DNA of 64,000 bases from Hymenobacter siberiensis (GTDB taxonomy: Bacteria > Bacteroidota > Bacteroidia > Cytophagales > Hymenobacteraceae): the NCBI RefSeq assembly GCF_018967865.2, contig NZ_JAHLZY020000001.1, forward strand, positions 1,426,001 to 1,490,000. Direction: 5' to 3'. The notes under the pieces were generated by a model that was given only the letters and a program-made list of their open reading frames with translations, ran no database searches and was not told where the DNA came from. Both the position numbers and the translations under genes were made by a program. This document shows, in pieces, positions 47,686 through 59,830 of the stretch. Within the stretch, counting starts at the first letter, position 1. Each line of letters starts with the position of its first letter.

Positions 47686-49650
47686 TTACAGCCCCACGAT
47701 GCGAAATTCGACGCGGCGGTTGAGGCGGCGGGTGGCTTCCTGCTCGTTGCTGGCAATGGGCTCGGCCCCGCCCAGGCCCAGGCCGGTGATGCGGGTGCCT
47801 GCCACGCCATGGTCGGCGAGGTAGGCTTTCACGGCGGCCACGCGCTGCTGGCTGAGCACTACGTTTTTTTCGGGCGGCCCCACGTTATCGGTGTGGCCGC
47901 GCAGCTCGATGGTGAGGCTGGGGTTGTCAATCATGAGCAGCACCAGCTTGTTGAGCGCGGTGGCCGACGAGGGCAACAGGGCTGCTTTGCCCTGCTCAAA
48001 CTGCACAGTGGCCAGCTGCTGGGTGGCCCCCACGGCCAGCGGCCGGAGCAGGATGTCGCGCACCAGCGGACCGGGAGCAGCGGCCCAGGTGCTATCGGCG
48101 GGGAAATAGCCGGGGTGCTGGGCGTGGTATTGGTAGCTGCGGCCCGGCGCAGTAGTGTAGGTGAAGCTGCCCCGTACCGACAGCAGCACGGCCGTGCCCG
48201 CCTCATCGCGGTCGAGGCGCAGCTGGGCCTGCGGCAGGGGTAGCGAGGTGGTGGCATCCAGTACGCGGCCTTCCCAGGTGGCGGTGGTGGGCGTGGGTGG
48301 CGGCACGGCCGGGGCGGGTGGCACCACACCAAACAGGTTGCAGCCGGCCAGGTCGGTGTAGGTGCCGCCGCGCACGCGGGTGGCCTGGCGGCGCGCCAGG
48401 TCAACCTGATAAAGTCCGTGCGGTCCGGCTAGGTACATGCGGCGGCGGCCGGCGGCGTCGTTCTGCATCAGCAGGTCGCTGTAGCCGCCGCGCACGGGCA
48501 GGCCATCGAGCATAATGCGCTCGGGCGACGGCTGTTTGGTATTCATATTCACTTTCAGCAGCGAGCCATCGGTGCTGTACACCATGTACATGGTGCTGGC
48601 ATCGTCGAGGCAGAAGTTGCCGTGCGTGCCCGCGCTGGCAAACCCGATGAGCGAATAATACGGGGCTTTGCGGATGGGGTCGGCGGCCCACACCACGCTC
48701 ACGCGGCCCTCGTGGGGGCTCACGCGCACCAGCTGGTTGGCGTCGGAAGTCATGAAATACAGGTCGCCGTGGTCGTCGGTGGCGGCAGATATCCAAACGT
48801 TCTCGGGGCCTTGGGCGGGCAGCTGCCAGTCGGTGTAGGCCCCGCGCCGGGCGGCGGGGTCGTAGCGATATACGCGCTCGGGGGCGTTGGTGGGGGCTTT
48901 GGTAACGGAATACAGGCAGTTATCGAACCCCTTGGCCAGGGCGTAGGACTGAAACGGCAGCACCAGGCGGTGCGCTCTGGGCGTGGCCGTGGGGTTGGCC
49001 GTTGAAAACTCGTGAATGGTGCGGCAGTCATCTTCCCATTGCCCGTCGTGAAAGCGCAGGGCGGCGATGCCGTACATCTTGCCGTCGCAAATCTGGTCGG
49101 CGTAGCGGCGGCTGGGCCAGGGCGAGTTGGTAAAGGCAAACGACTTGACCAGCTGCCGGCCTTCGGCCAGATAGCGGCCGTCCTGTGCGGTGGCGGCCCG
49201 GTACTCTACCCGAAACTCGTAGCCGCCGCGCCACAGCTGCCGGCCCACTACGTGCGTGCGTGTGGCAGGGGCCGCTGGGGCGTAAGTATATTCATAGTCA
49301 ATCTCATCGGTGGGGCCGTCGCTGTGCTGGTCGAGGCGCAGTACCTGCACGCGGTGCAGCCGCTGAATGCGCTGCCACACCGAATCGGGCCGGCCTGCGC
49401 CCAGCAGCCGCAGGTCGCGCCGGTCATCGGGCAGGGCCTGTTGGCTGACTTTTACCGTTGCGCCCCCAGCGGGCGCGCCGGCCGTGAACGTGGCCACCGG
49501 CCCGCCCACCGCCCGGGGCGGCACCCAGCCCCGCGCATACGCCAGCTGGTAGCGGGCCTGCGCGTTGGTGTACTGGGTGGCCGGCGGCGTGGGCTGCGCG
49601 CTCAGTATCAACCGGCAACTTAACAAGACCAGCAGCAGAAAAATCTTCAT
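47686..49650 (-). CDS. OmpA-family outer-membrane/cell-wall protein
   Basis: From ATG at 49650 (MKIFLLLVLLSCRLILSAQ) it has 654 residues with a signal peptide. The N-terminal 120 residues are a separate domain; about 190-430 contain beta-propeller-like strands (YALAKGFDNCLYSVTKAPTN, LYFMTSDANQLVRVSPHEGR), then a carboxypeptidase-regulatory-like strand (GRVLDATTSLPLPQAQLRLD). The last 110 residues are an OmpA domain that binds peptidoglycan: LATVQFEQGKAALLPSSATA, IELRGHTDNVGPPEKNVVLS and LNRRVEFRI. It probably links the outer membrane to the wall. No PorE/Omp operon around it. Confidence 0.85.
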   Translation of the reverse strand: MKIFLLLVLLSCRLILSAQPTPPATQYTNAQARYQLAYARGWVPPRAVGGPVATFTAGAPAGGATVKVSQQALPDDRRDLRLLGAGRPDSVWQRIQRLHRVQVLRLDQHSDGPTDEIDYEYTYAPAAPATRTHVVGRQLWRGGYEFRVEYRAATAQDGRYLAEGRQLVKSFAFTNSPWPSRRYADQICDGKMYGIAALRFHDGQWEDDCRTIHEFSTANPTATPRAHRLVLPFQSYALAKGFDNCLYSVTKAPTNAPERVYRYDPAARRGAYTDWQLPAQGPENVWISAATDDHGDLYFMTSDANQLVRVSPHEGRVSVVWAADPIRKAPYYSLIGFASAGTHGNFCLDDASTMYMVYSTDGSLLKVNMNTKQPSPERIMLDGLPVRGGYSDLLMQNDAAGRRRMYLAGPHGLYQVDLARRQATRVRGGTYTDLAGCNLFGVVPPAPAVPPPTPTTATWEGRVLDATTSLPLPQAQLRLDRDEAGTAVLLSVRGSFTYTTAPGRSYQYHAQHPGYFPADSTWAAAPGPLVRDILLRPLAVGATQQLATVQFEQGKAALLPSSATALNKLVLLMIDNPSLTIELRGHTDNVGPPEKNVVLSQQRVAAVKAYLADHGVAGTRITGLGLGGAEPIASNEQEATRRLNRRVEFRIVGL

Positions 49651-49815
49651 AGGCCGGAGCAACGGGGGATTTCGTCAGGTAATTAAACGCAAATTACCAC
49701 CTGGCGCACCCGGTGCAGCGCTTACCCGGAAATACTGTCCAGAAACTGTTCCCAGGCTCGGCCCTGATTTTTGCAAATAAGTATTTATTTGCTCATTAAG
49801 TATTCAAGTGGTTTG

Positions 49816-51059
49816 CTCTACCCTATGATTATCAGGCAAGTATTTGATAATAAAATACTTGCCTGATAATCCAGTCCAACAACCGTTCAGCTAACTGATT
49901 GGCTGTTGTTTGTGCGCCCGTCGTCGGACGGGTGAGTTGGCGCACGATGTCCAAGCCGTGGCGGCTCAGGCTCGTGGCCCGGTACCCGTGTTTTTTGCGG
50001 GCGATGGGCTGGCGTCGGTCTGCGGCCTGCCCCACGGCCAGACAAAAGGCGTAGGCCAGACTGACCAGGGCCAGGAGCTTGCGCAGCTTGTGGTGGCAGG
50101 CCAAGTGGCTGTTTTCCAAGTGGAAGCCCCGGCCTTTCAGATTCTGAAAGCACTGCTCGATGGTCCAGCGCTTGGTGTAGCGCTGGCCCAACTGCTGCAA
50201 GCCCGAGGTGCCAAAGAGAAAAAGAAACTTGCCGCCGGCCAGCGCCTTGACCCACACCTGCCCCCACACCCCATCCACCTGGCGCTGGGCAAAGCGCCGG
50301 TGCTCCCCCTCGGCCAGCCCCAGGTCGGCAATGGCGGGGCGGTGGCCGTGCGCGTCGGTCAGCAAATGGTGTTTAGGCAGGCGTATGACGAAGTTCAGGC
50401 CGTTGTCCTTGAGTCACTTGAGCCATACATGGCCCACCAACTCACGGTCGCCCACGACCAGGCCGATATGCGCGCGGCCGAGCAAGGCCAGGCAGACCTC
50501 GAGCAGGGCGATGCGCTGGGCGGCGTTGGAGTTGCCGCTGCGGTTGTCGAGCAGTTCCCCGTACAACGGTACGTGAAACGCGCCCTGGCCCACGGTGACG
50601 AGCAGAATATTGACCTGACACCGGCCGAAATCCCATTCCGTGCACAGCCGCAGCTTGCCGGTGGCCGGCAACAGGCGGATAAAGAGCTGTGCCAGCACGA
50701 GATAGTCCAGGGTCACGAGGCGGAAAAAATGTTGAATCCGGGTCTCATTCGAGGCCGGTTTGGCCGCGTCGTTGAGGTGCTGGGCCACCTCGCAAAACGG
50801 CACGTTGCGGCTCTTTATCAAGCCAATAACGAACTGGGCGATGAACTTTTGCCGCGAGAGGTGGCCCACCAGGGGCACGTGCTGTAAAACGGTCGTAATT
50901 TTGGCGATGAGGCGTTGCTTCACGGGGTGGGAAGGGCTTTGAGGTGTTGGAACTGCAAAGGTCGGCCCACCCCGTTTTTATGCCCGGTAACCTGGGCCAG
51001 CAGCTATCCCCTGCTTAACTATATGTGAAGCAATGCCTTGTGAAAATCGTAGGGTAGAG
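49816..51059. mobile_element. IS4-type insertion sequence with terminal inverted repeats
   Basis: The left end 49816-49834 is CTCTACCCTATGATTATCA, and the complement of 51041-51059 is CTCTACCCTACGATTTTCA: 17 of 19 match. The 1244-bp element contains one transposase on the minus strand, which has a nonsense mutation. Next to the left end a perfect hairpin (49828-49844 with 49854-49870) includes the transposase stop. No target duplication was recognised. Confidence 0.82.
49832..50923 (-). pseudogene. IS4-family transposase with one internal stop
   Basis: The first part (50923-50414) begins MKQRLIAKITTVLQHVPLVG and contains LRLCTEWDFGRCQVNILLVT with a DDE Asp region. It stops at TGA (50414-50416) in VWLK*LKDNGLNFVIRLPK, where TGG (Trp) is expected. 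The same frame continues to 49832 with the YREK-type region RYTKRWTIEQCFQNLKGRGF carrying the catalytic Glu. A single G-to-A change thus kills an otherwise complete 363-residue transposase, so the element was probably active not long ago. Confidence 0.88.
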
Positions 51060-51285
51060 TACATCGGGCCTATACCTACTACTATTAACAGCAAACAATC
51101 AGCAAATCAGCAAGCGTCTAGTAATAGACTAACAAAACCAAATGCTTTCAGTCCCAAATCAGGGCAAGTAGCCACAAAACAATGATTTCGGCGCGTAGTG
51201 CCACCCGTTAAGCCGGCAATGTATCCCTCAGCGCCGTCTTCCGTACAAAAAGCGGCCGTGGAGGCAGGGCAACCGGACTAATGGC

Positions 51286-52965
51286 TTATGGCATTGGCGG
51301 GTGCTTTTCGTCGAAATCGGTGGCGTCCTGGTAGGCCTTGGCAAGGGCCAGCAGGGTGCCTTCTTCGTAAAGCTGGCCCATGAAGGTGATAGTGGTGGGC
51401 AGGCCAGCGGCCGTGAAGCCGTTGGGCAGGGCGATGGCGGGCTGGCCGGTGAGGTTGGTGAGCACGAGGTTGGCGCTGAACGAGGGCGCGATGTAGCAGT
51501 CGAAGCCCTTGAGTTGGGCGTCCATCTGCTCAATAAGCAGGCTGCGCACGCGCTGGGCCTGCAGGTATTCCACGGCCGGAATGAAGCGGGCCGAGCGGAA
51601 GCCGTTGGGCCAGGCCGAACGGTTCTGGAGCACCATCTGGCCGTCGCGGCCCGAGCGGGTGAGGTCGTCGAACGCCGCCGCGCCCTCGGCCGTGAGCACG
51701 AAGCGTAGCGCGCCGGGCGAGATGGCCGGCAGCTCCAGCGGCACCAGCTCCACGCCCAGCTTGCGCAGCACGTCGAGGGTGGCCTGGTCGTTGGCCTTTG
51801 TGGGGTAGTTCTGGTCGAACGCGGCCTTGAGGTAGCCGACGCGCAGCTTTTTGATATTGGTGCCGAAGGCGTACTGGAAGCGGTTGGGGGCCAGCATAGT
51901 GGCGGGGTCGCGGGCATCGGGGCCGGCTGCGCACAGGGCGGCCAGCACAATGGCGCAGTCCTCGGCCGAGCGGGTGAGGGGGCCGGCTTTATCCATGGTC
52001 CAGCTCAGAGCCATGGCCCCGGCGCGGCTCACGCGGCCGTAGGTGGGGCGCAGGCCAGTTACGCCGCAGGCCGTGCTGGGGCTAATGATGGAGCCCAGTG
52101 TTTCGGTGCCTATGGCAAACGGCAGCAGCCCCGCCGCCACCGCCGAGGCCGAGCCCGCCGACGACCCGCTGGAGCCCTTGGTCACGTCCCAGGGCGTGCG
52201 GGTTTTCTCGCCAAACCACACGTCGCCCTGGGCCAGCTCGCCCAGCGTGAGCTTGGCGCACAGCACGGCTCCAGCGGCCCGCAGGCGCTCCACCACGGCC
52301 GCGTCCTCGTCCAGGGTTTGGTCTTTGTAAGGCACCGAGCCCCAGGTGGTTTTGTAGCCCTTGGCACTAAACAAATCCTTCACCCCGAAGGGAATGCCGT
52401 GCAGCGGCCCGCGGTATTTGCCGGCTTTAATTTCCTGGTCGGCCTGCCGGGCCTGTTGCAGGGCCAGGTCCTCGGTGAGGGTGATGACGCAGTGCAGGCG
52501 CGGGTCGTACTTCTTGAGGCGGGCCAGGAAGAAAGTGGTCAGCTCCTCGGACGTGACCTGCCGGGTGCGCAGCAGCTCGCTCAGCTGCCGTACGGTGTAA
52601 AAGGCCAGGTCGTCGCGGTTGGCGGGCAGCTTTACCTTGGCGGTTTCGGGCAGCTTGCCGGCGTTGGTGGTGGCGGCGGCCAACTGCGCCTGCCGCATCC
52701 GCAGCGGGCGCGGGTCGAATACTACGGATGGTGCCACGCTGTTTGGCAGCGGGATTTTGCGCAGGGCTTCGTAGCTGTCGCGGTAGCCCGTGAGGTTGCG
52801 GCGGGTCGAATCGAGCTGGGCGTCGTTGAAATTCAACCCGAAAACCTGCTGCGCGGCGCGCAGAATGGGTACCGTAATTTCATCGGGGGCAGTGGGACGG
52901 GCCACAAAGGCCCCGGCCACAAAGCAAGCGCCGCCGAGCAGCAGCGAGGGAAAAAGTTTTTTCAT
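51286..52965 (-). CDS. Amidase-signature family hydrolase, secreted
   Basis: A 559-residue enzyme with a signal peptide or anchor at 1-25 (PSLLLGGACFVAGAFVA). The amidase signature domain starts near 125. Lys196 in LHGIPFGVKDLFSAKGY, the Gly/Ser loop VTKGSSGSSAGSASAVAAGL, and Ser292 in TETLGSIISPSTACGVTGLR form the Ser-cisSer-Lys triad. The usual TGGSI is TLGSI here. The N-terminal 120 residues are an extra domain seen in secreted members. It is an amide hydrolase outside the cytoplasm rather than GatA, since the leader and lack of gatB/C argue against that. Confidence 0.87.
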   Translation of the reverse strand: MKKLFPSLLLGGACFVAGAFVARPTAPDEITVPILRAAQQVFGLNFNDAQLDSTRRNLTGYRDSYEALRKIPLPNSVAPSVVFDPRPLRMRQAQLAAATTNAGKLPETAKVKLPANRDDLAFYTVRQLSELLRTRQVTSEELTTFFLARLKKYDPRLHCVITLTEDLALQQARQADQEIKAGKYRGPLHGIPFGVKDLFSAKGYKTTWGSVPYKDQTLDEDAAVVERLRAAGAVLCAKLTLGELAQGDVWFGEKTRTPWDVTKGSSGSSAGSASAVAAGLLPFAIGTETLGSIISPSTACGVTGLRPTYGRVSRAGAMALSWTMDKAGPLTRSAEDCAIVLAALCAAGPDARDPATMLAPNRFQYAFGTNIKKLRVGYLKAAFDQNYPTKANDQATLDVLRKLGVELVPLELPAISPGALRFVLTAEGAAAFDDLTRSGRDGQMVLQNRSAWPNGFRSARFIPAVEYLQAQRVRSLLIEQMDAQLKGFDCYIAPSFSANLVLTNLTGQPAIALPNGFTAAGLPTTITFMGQLYEEGTLLALAKAYQDATDFDEKHPPMP

Positions 52966-53017
52966 GCAAAACGAAGCTAAGAATACGTCTGGTTTAAATC
53001 TATTGTGCTGCTGGAAC

Positions 53018-53105
53018 GGTGTAGAGACGCATCTTTGCGTCTCATCGTCCGCGCCGTGTGGCTGAAATCATTCACCTACGAGACGCAAAGATGCGTCTCT
53101 ACACC
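53018..53105. repeat. GTAGAGACGC inverted repeat, copy 3
   Basis: Bases 53018-53043 are perfectly complementary to 53080-53105. Each arm contains a small palindrome GAGACGCA-TCT-TTGCGTCTC. Same family as 6583-6616 and 32012-32112. Confidence 0.88.
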
Positions 53106-53130
53106 ATTCACCCGCTAACTCAAAAAGCCT

Positions 53131-54258
53131 CTAAAGAAACAAACCAGCAAACAGTTTCAGCAGCACTTGTTCTTCGTGCTGCCAGCTGAGCTGGGGGGCG
53201 GCGCGGCGGCAGTTTTCGGCCAGGTGCTGGTAGCGGGCGGGCTCGTCGCGCAGCAGGCGGTTGAGGGCGGCGGCCAATGTAGCGGGTTCCAGGTCGCTCA
53301 CCAGCTCGGCCATGTCGAACTGGTCGTTGAGGGCGCGGTACTCGGGGAAGTCGATGAGCACCTGCGGGATGCCGGCGTGCACGTAGTCGAAGAATTTATT
53401 GGCCAGCGAATAGTAGTAGCTCAGGCCGATATTTTCCAGCAGCATAATTCCCACGGCCGCGTGCCGCGTGACTTCGCGCAGCGCCCCCGGCAGCACGAAG
53501 CCGCGAAATTCAACCTTGCCGGAAACCAGCAGCCCCAGCCGCTCGGCCCGCCCACGCAGGGCGGCCGAAAGGTCACCTTCGCCGCAAATCACCAGCCGGC
53601 CCGCCACCTGTGGCATTGCATCAATCAGACTTTCCAGGCCCCGGCCCACGTTCAGCGCGCCTTGGTAGAGGATGTAGCCGCTGGGCGGCGCGGCAGTGGG
53701 CGTGGGCGGCAGCATCTCGTCGGTGCGCAGGCGGCTCACGTTGCGCACCACGGCGAAGGACCGGCCGTAGCGCTGCTCAAACACCCGCGCCAGGGCCGGG
53801 CCCACGGTGTAGGCCAGCCGGGTGCGCGGCACGATGAAGCCCTCGACCCAGCGCCAGAGGCGCTGCACGGCGGGCCGGGCCACCACCTCGGGCACTTCCG
53901 TAAATAGCTCGTGGGCATCGTACACGAAGGGCTGGCCGCCCAGCCGGGCGCGCAGCCACATGGGCAGCGCCGTGTCGAGGTCGCAGGCGCACCAGGCAGC
54001 GGCGCGCTGGCCCAGCAGGTAAAAAAACAGCCGCAGGTTGTATTCAAGGTAAAAAAACTTTCCCTTTTGAAACCAGCCCTGCAGCCGGTGCTGGTGGTAG
54101 GGCTGCGGCGTGAGCGGGGGCGAAGTAGGCCGCTGCCAGCCCACTAGCTGCACCCGGTAGCCGGCGGCGGCCAGGCTACCACAGATGCGCTGCATGCGCT
54201 GGTCGAAGCACAAATCGGTGGTGACGGTGAAAAGTAGCGGCTTGGTTGGGAGCGGCAA
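53131..54258 (-). CDS. Glycosyltransferase, GT-B fold (family 4-like)
   Basis: A 375-residue protein with the two Rossmann domains of GT-B enzymes. The N-terminal half has LLFTVTTDLCFDQRMQRICG and FVYDAHELFTEVPE; the C-terminal half has GYILYQGALNVGRGLESLID, LVICGEGDLSAALRGRAERL, VEFRGFVLPGALREVTRHAA, and the nucleotide-sugar motif around IMLLENIGLSYYYSLANKFF (E-x7-E type). The donor and acceptor are unknown; the make-up suits cell-surface polysaccharide synthesis. It is divergent from the histidine kinase gene. Confidence 0.85.
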   Translation of the reverse strand: MPLPTKPLLFTVTTDLCFDQRMQRICGSLAAAGYRVQLVGWQRPTSPPLTPQPYHQHRLQGWFQKGKFFYLEYNLRLFFYLLGQRAAAWCACDLDTALPMWLRARLGGQPFVYDAHELFTEVPEVVARPAVQRLWRWVEGFIVPRTRLAYTVGPALARVFEQRYGRSFAVVRNVSRLRTDEMLPPTPTAAPPSGYILYQGALNVGRGLESLIDAMPQVAGRLVICGEGDLSAALRGRAERLGLLVSGKVEFRGFVLPGALREVTRHAAVGIMLLENIGLSYYYSLANKFFDYVHAGIPQVLIDFPEYRALNDQFDMAELVSDLEPATLAAALNRLLRDEPARYQHLAENCRRAAPQLSWQHEEQVLLKLFAGLFL

Positions 54259-54316
54259 TGGGGGAGTGGGGCAAGGGCTGGCCGTGCGGGCACGGCTGGG
54301 GTTATTTTATTTTGGT

Positions 54317-54324
54317 CAAATTTA
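54317..54324 (-). promoter_or_regulatory. Candidate -7 element for the glycosyltransferase
   Basis: On the minus strand this reads TAAATTTG, an exact TAnnTTTG, about 58 bases before the start at 54258. No clear TTG upstream. Confidence 0.35.
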
Positions 54325-54389
54325 CACCGCCGCCTCGCAGCGCGGTGGCTATCTTAGCCGGAAATATCAACCGGTAGTACGTGTCATTT

Positions 54390-58040
<3,651 letters not shown>

Positions 58041-58070
58041 GCGCGGTAAATCTCTTATCTGCTCTACCCT

Positions 58071-58484
58071 ATGAACCCAACCCAAAACCCTTCGAAAATG
58101 TCCGCCGAACCCGCATCCAAAACCATTCTAATTGCTGAGGACAGCTCGGTAATTCTCAATCTCACCCGCAAAATTCTGGAATTGCAGAAGTATAAAATCG
58201 TGCTGGCTAAAAACGGCGGCGAAGTACTGAAGCAGCTGGAAAGCAACCAGGTGGATTGTGTGCTGATGGACATCAACATTCCGGTGAAGGACGGCATGCA
58301 GTGCACCCGCGAAATTCGCGCCCACGCCGACCCCAAAATTAACAAGCTGCCCATCATCGCCATCACCGGCAACGCCAACAACTACTCGATGGACCAGTTC
58401 CGCGAGGCCGGCGTGACCGACTACCTGCCCAAGCCGCTCGATTTCGACGCCCTGGTGCGCGTGGTGAAGCAGTACGTGGGCTAA
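58071..58484 (+). CDS. Single-domain response regulator
   Basis: A 137-residue receiver domain with no output domain. TILIAEDSSVILNLTRKILE holds the acidic pair, VLMDINIPVKDG the phospho-Asp near residue 67, IIAITGN the Thr, and DYLPKPLDF the Lys. It starts 30 bp after the hybrid kinase gene, so it is likely the target of that kinase's HPt domain and works by binding a partner, like CheY or Spo0F. Confidence 0.92.
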   Translation: MNPTQNPSKMSAEPASKTILIAEDSSVILNLTRKILELQKYKIVLAKNGGEVLKQLESNQVDCVLMDINIPVKDGMQCTREIRAHADPKINKLPIIAITGNANNYSMDQFREAGVTDYLPKPLDFDALVRVVKQYVG

Positions 58485-58486
58485 GG

Positions 58487-58598
58487 GAGTTAAGAGTTAT
58501 GAGTTAAAAGTTAGGAGTTGGCAACGGAGATTCCGGTTGATGACCACTCAGGATTGACCACCCAAACTCATAACTCTTTACTCATAACTCTTAACTCA
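58487..58598. repeat. GAGTTAAGAGTTATGAGTT inverted repeat
   Basis: Left end 58487-58504 (GAGTTAAGAGTTATGAGT) is perfectly complementary to 58580-58597; within each arm the unit AGAGTTATGAGTTA recurs. It separates the response regulator from the MBL gene and ends 6 bases before its start. Confidence 0.78.
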
Positions 58599-58603
58599 AC
58601 TTA

Positions 58604-59371
58604 ATGACCGTAACATTCTTAGGTACGGGTACGTCCTCCGGCGTGCCAATGATTGGCTGCACCTGCGAAGTGTGCCGCTCGCTCGACCACCGCGACCAGC
58701 GCCTGCGCGTGTCCGTGCACTTGGAAGTGGACGGCCGCAGCTTCGTGGTCGATTCCGGCCCCGATTTCCGCCAGCAGATGCTGCGCGCCCGCATCATGCA
58801 CCTCGACGCCCTGCTCTTCACCCACGAGCATAAAGACCACACCGCCGGCCTCGACGACATCCGGGCCTTCAACTTCCGGCAGAAAACCGATATGCCGGTT
58901 TTTGCCGAGCCCCGCGTGCTCCAGCAGCTCCGGCAGGAGTTTGCCTACATTTTTGCCGAGCACAAGTACCCCGGCGTGCCCCGCGTGGTGCTGCACCCCA
59001 TCGAGCGCGACGACGTGCCGTTCGACGTGCTGGGTGTGCCCGTACTGCCGCTGCGGGCCATGCACCACCGTCTGCCGGTGCTGGGCTTCCGCATCGGCGG
59101 CTTCTGCTACCTGACGGATGCCAACCACCTCGGCCCCGAAACCCGTGCCCAGCTCCGCGATGCCGACGTCATCGTTCTCAACGCCCTGCGCCGCGAGGAG
59201 CACATCTCGCACTTCACCCTGGCCCAGGCCGTGGCCGTGCTCGAAGAGGCCGCGCCCAAACGCGCCTACCTCACCCACATTAGCCACCAGCTGGGCCTAC
59301 ACCGCGAGGTAGAAGCCGAACTGCCGCCCTGGATTCGGCTGGCGTATGATGGGTTGAAAGTGGCGGTGTGA
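58604..59371 (+). CDS. MBL-fold metallo-hydrolase (PhnP-like)
   Basis: A 255-residue metallo-beta-lactamase-fold phosphodiesterase-like enzyme. It opens VTFLGTGTSSGVPMIGCTCE, with CxxC in GCTCEVC (a structural zinc site seen in PhnP). The binuclear site is His74-x-His76-x-Asp78-His79 in LLFTHEHKDHTAG, followed by RAMHHRLPVLGFRIGGFCYL TDANHL (Asp) and LTHISHQLG. PhnP hydrolyses cyclic phosphodiesters; there is no phosphonate operon here, so the substrate is open. Confidence 0.87.
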   Translation: MTVTFLGTGTSSGVPMIGCTCEVCRSLDHRDQRLRVSVHLEVDGRSFVVDSGPDFRQQMLRARIMHLDALLFTHEHKDHTAGLDDIRAFNFRQKTDMPVFAEPRVLQQLRQEFAYIFAEHKYPGVPRVVLHPIERDDVPFDVLGVPVLPLRAMHHRLPVLGFRIGGFCYLTDANHLGPETRAQLRDADVIVLNALRREEHISHFTLAQAVAVLEEAAPKRAYLTHISHQLGLHREVEAELPPWIRLAYDGLKVAV

Positions 59372-59462
59372 AATAACCGCTATGCTTGCACTTGGTAGGT
59401 AATTACGGCGAGCCGTCTGGTAATCATAGCCCTATTTGTCTCCAACTTATACTCAGCTTGCG

Positions 59463-59822
59463 ATGAAAGTTATTAATCTTGAAGAGAAATTTGGTCAATT
59501 TAGCGACCATTGGCACCCGCGTGTAGTGGCCGATTTGAACGGGCAGCAGGTGAAGCTGGCCAAGGTGCAGGGTGAATTCATCTGGCACAGCCATGAAGCC
59601 GAGGATGAGTTGTTTTATGTAGTGAAAGGGCAGCTGCACATCGAGTTCCGAGACCATACAGCCACCATCAATACCGGCGAAATGCTGATTGTGCCGCGTG
59701 GCATTGAACACCGGCCCCATGCCAGTGAGGAAACCTGGATAATGCTCATGGAGCCCCAGGCTACCCGGCATACCGGGGCCGTCGAGCACGACCTGACGCG
59801 CCACGACCAGCCCCGGATTTAA
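59463..59822 (+). CDS. Small cupin-domain protein
   Basis: A 119-residue protein starting MKVINLEEKFGQFSDHWHPR (59463; ATG after a better context than 59436). The cupin motifs are FIWHSHEAEDELFYVVKGQL (two His, one Glu for metal) and MLIVPRGIEHRPHASEETWI (third His). It probably binds a metal and a small ligand or enzyme substrate. It ends 9 bp before the NFACT gene and may be co-transcribed with it. Confidence 0.85.
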   Translation: MKVINLEEKFGQFSDHWHPRVVADLNGQQVKLAKVQGEFIWHSHEAEDELFYVVKGQLHIEFRDHTATINTGEMLIVPRGIEHRPHASEETWIMLMEPQATRHTGAVEHDLTRHDQPRI

Positions 59823-59830
59823 GCGGCCCC

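Noticed and set aside
58057..58074. GCTCTACCCTATGA, identical to 14 bases of the IS4 left end
   Set aside because: It lies at the start of the response regulator gene with no other element sequence around it; likely chance.
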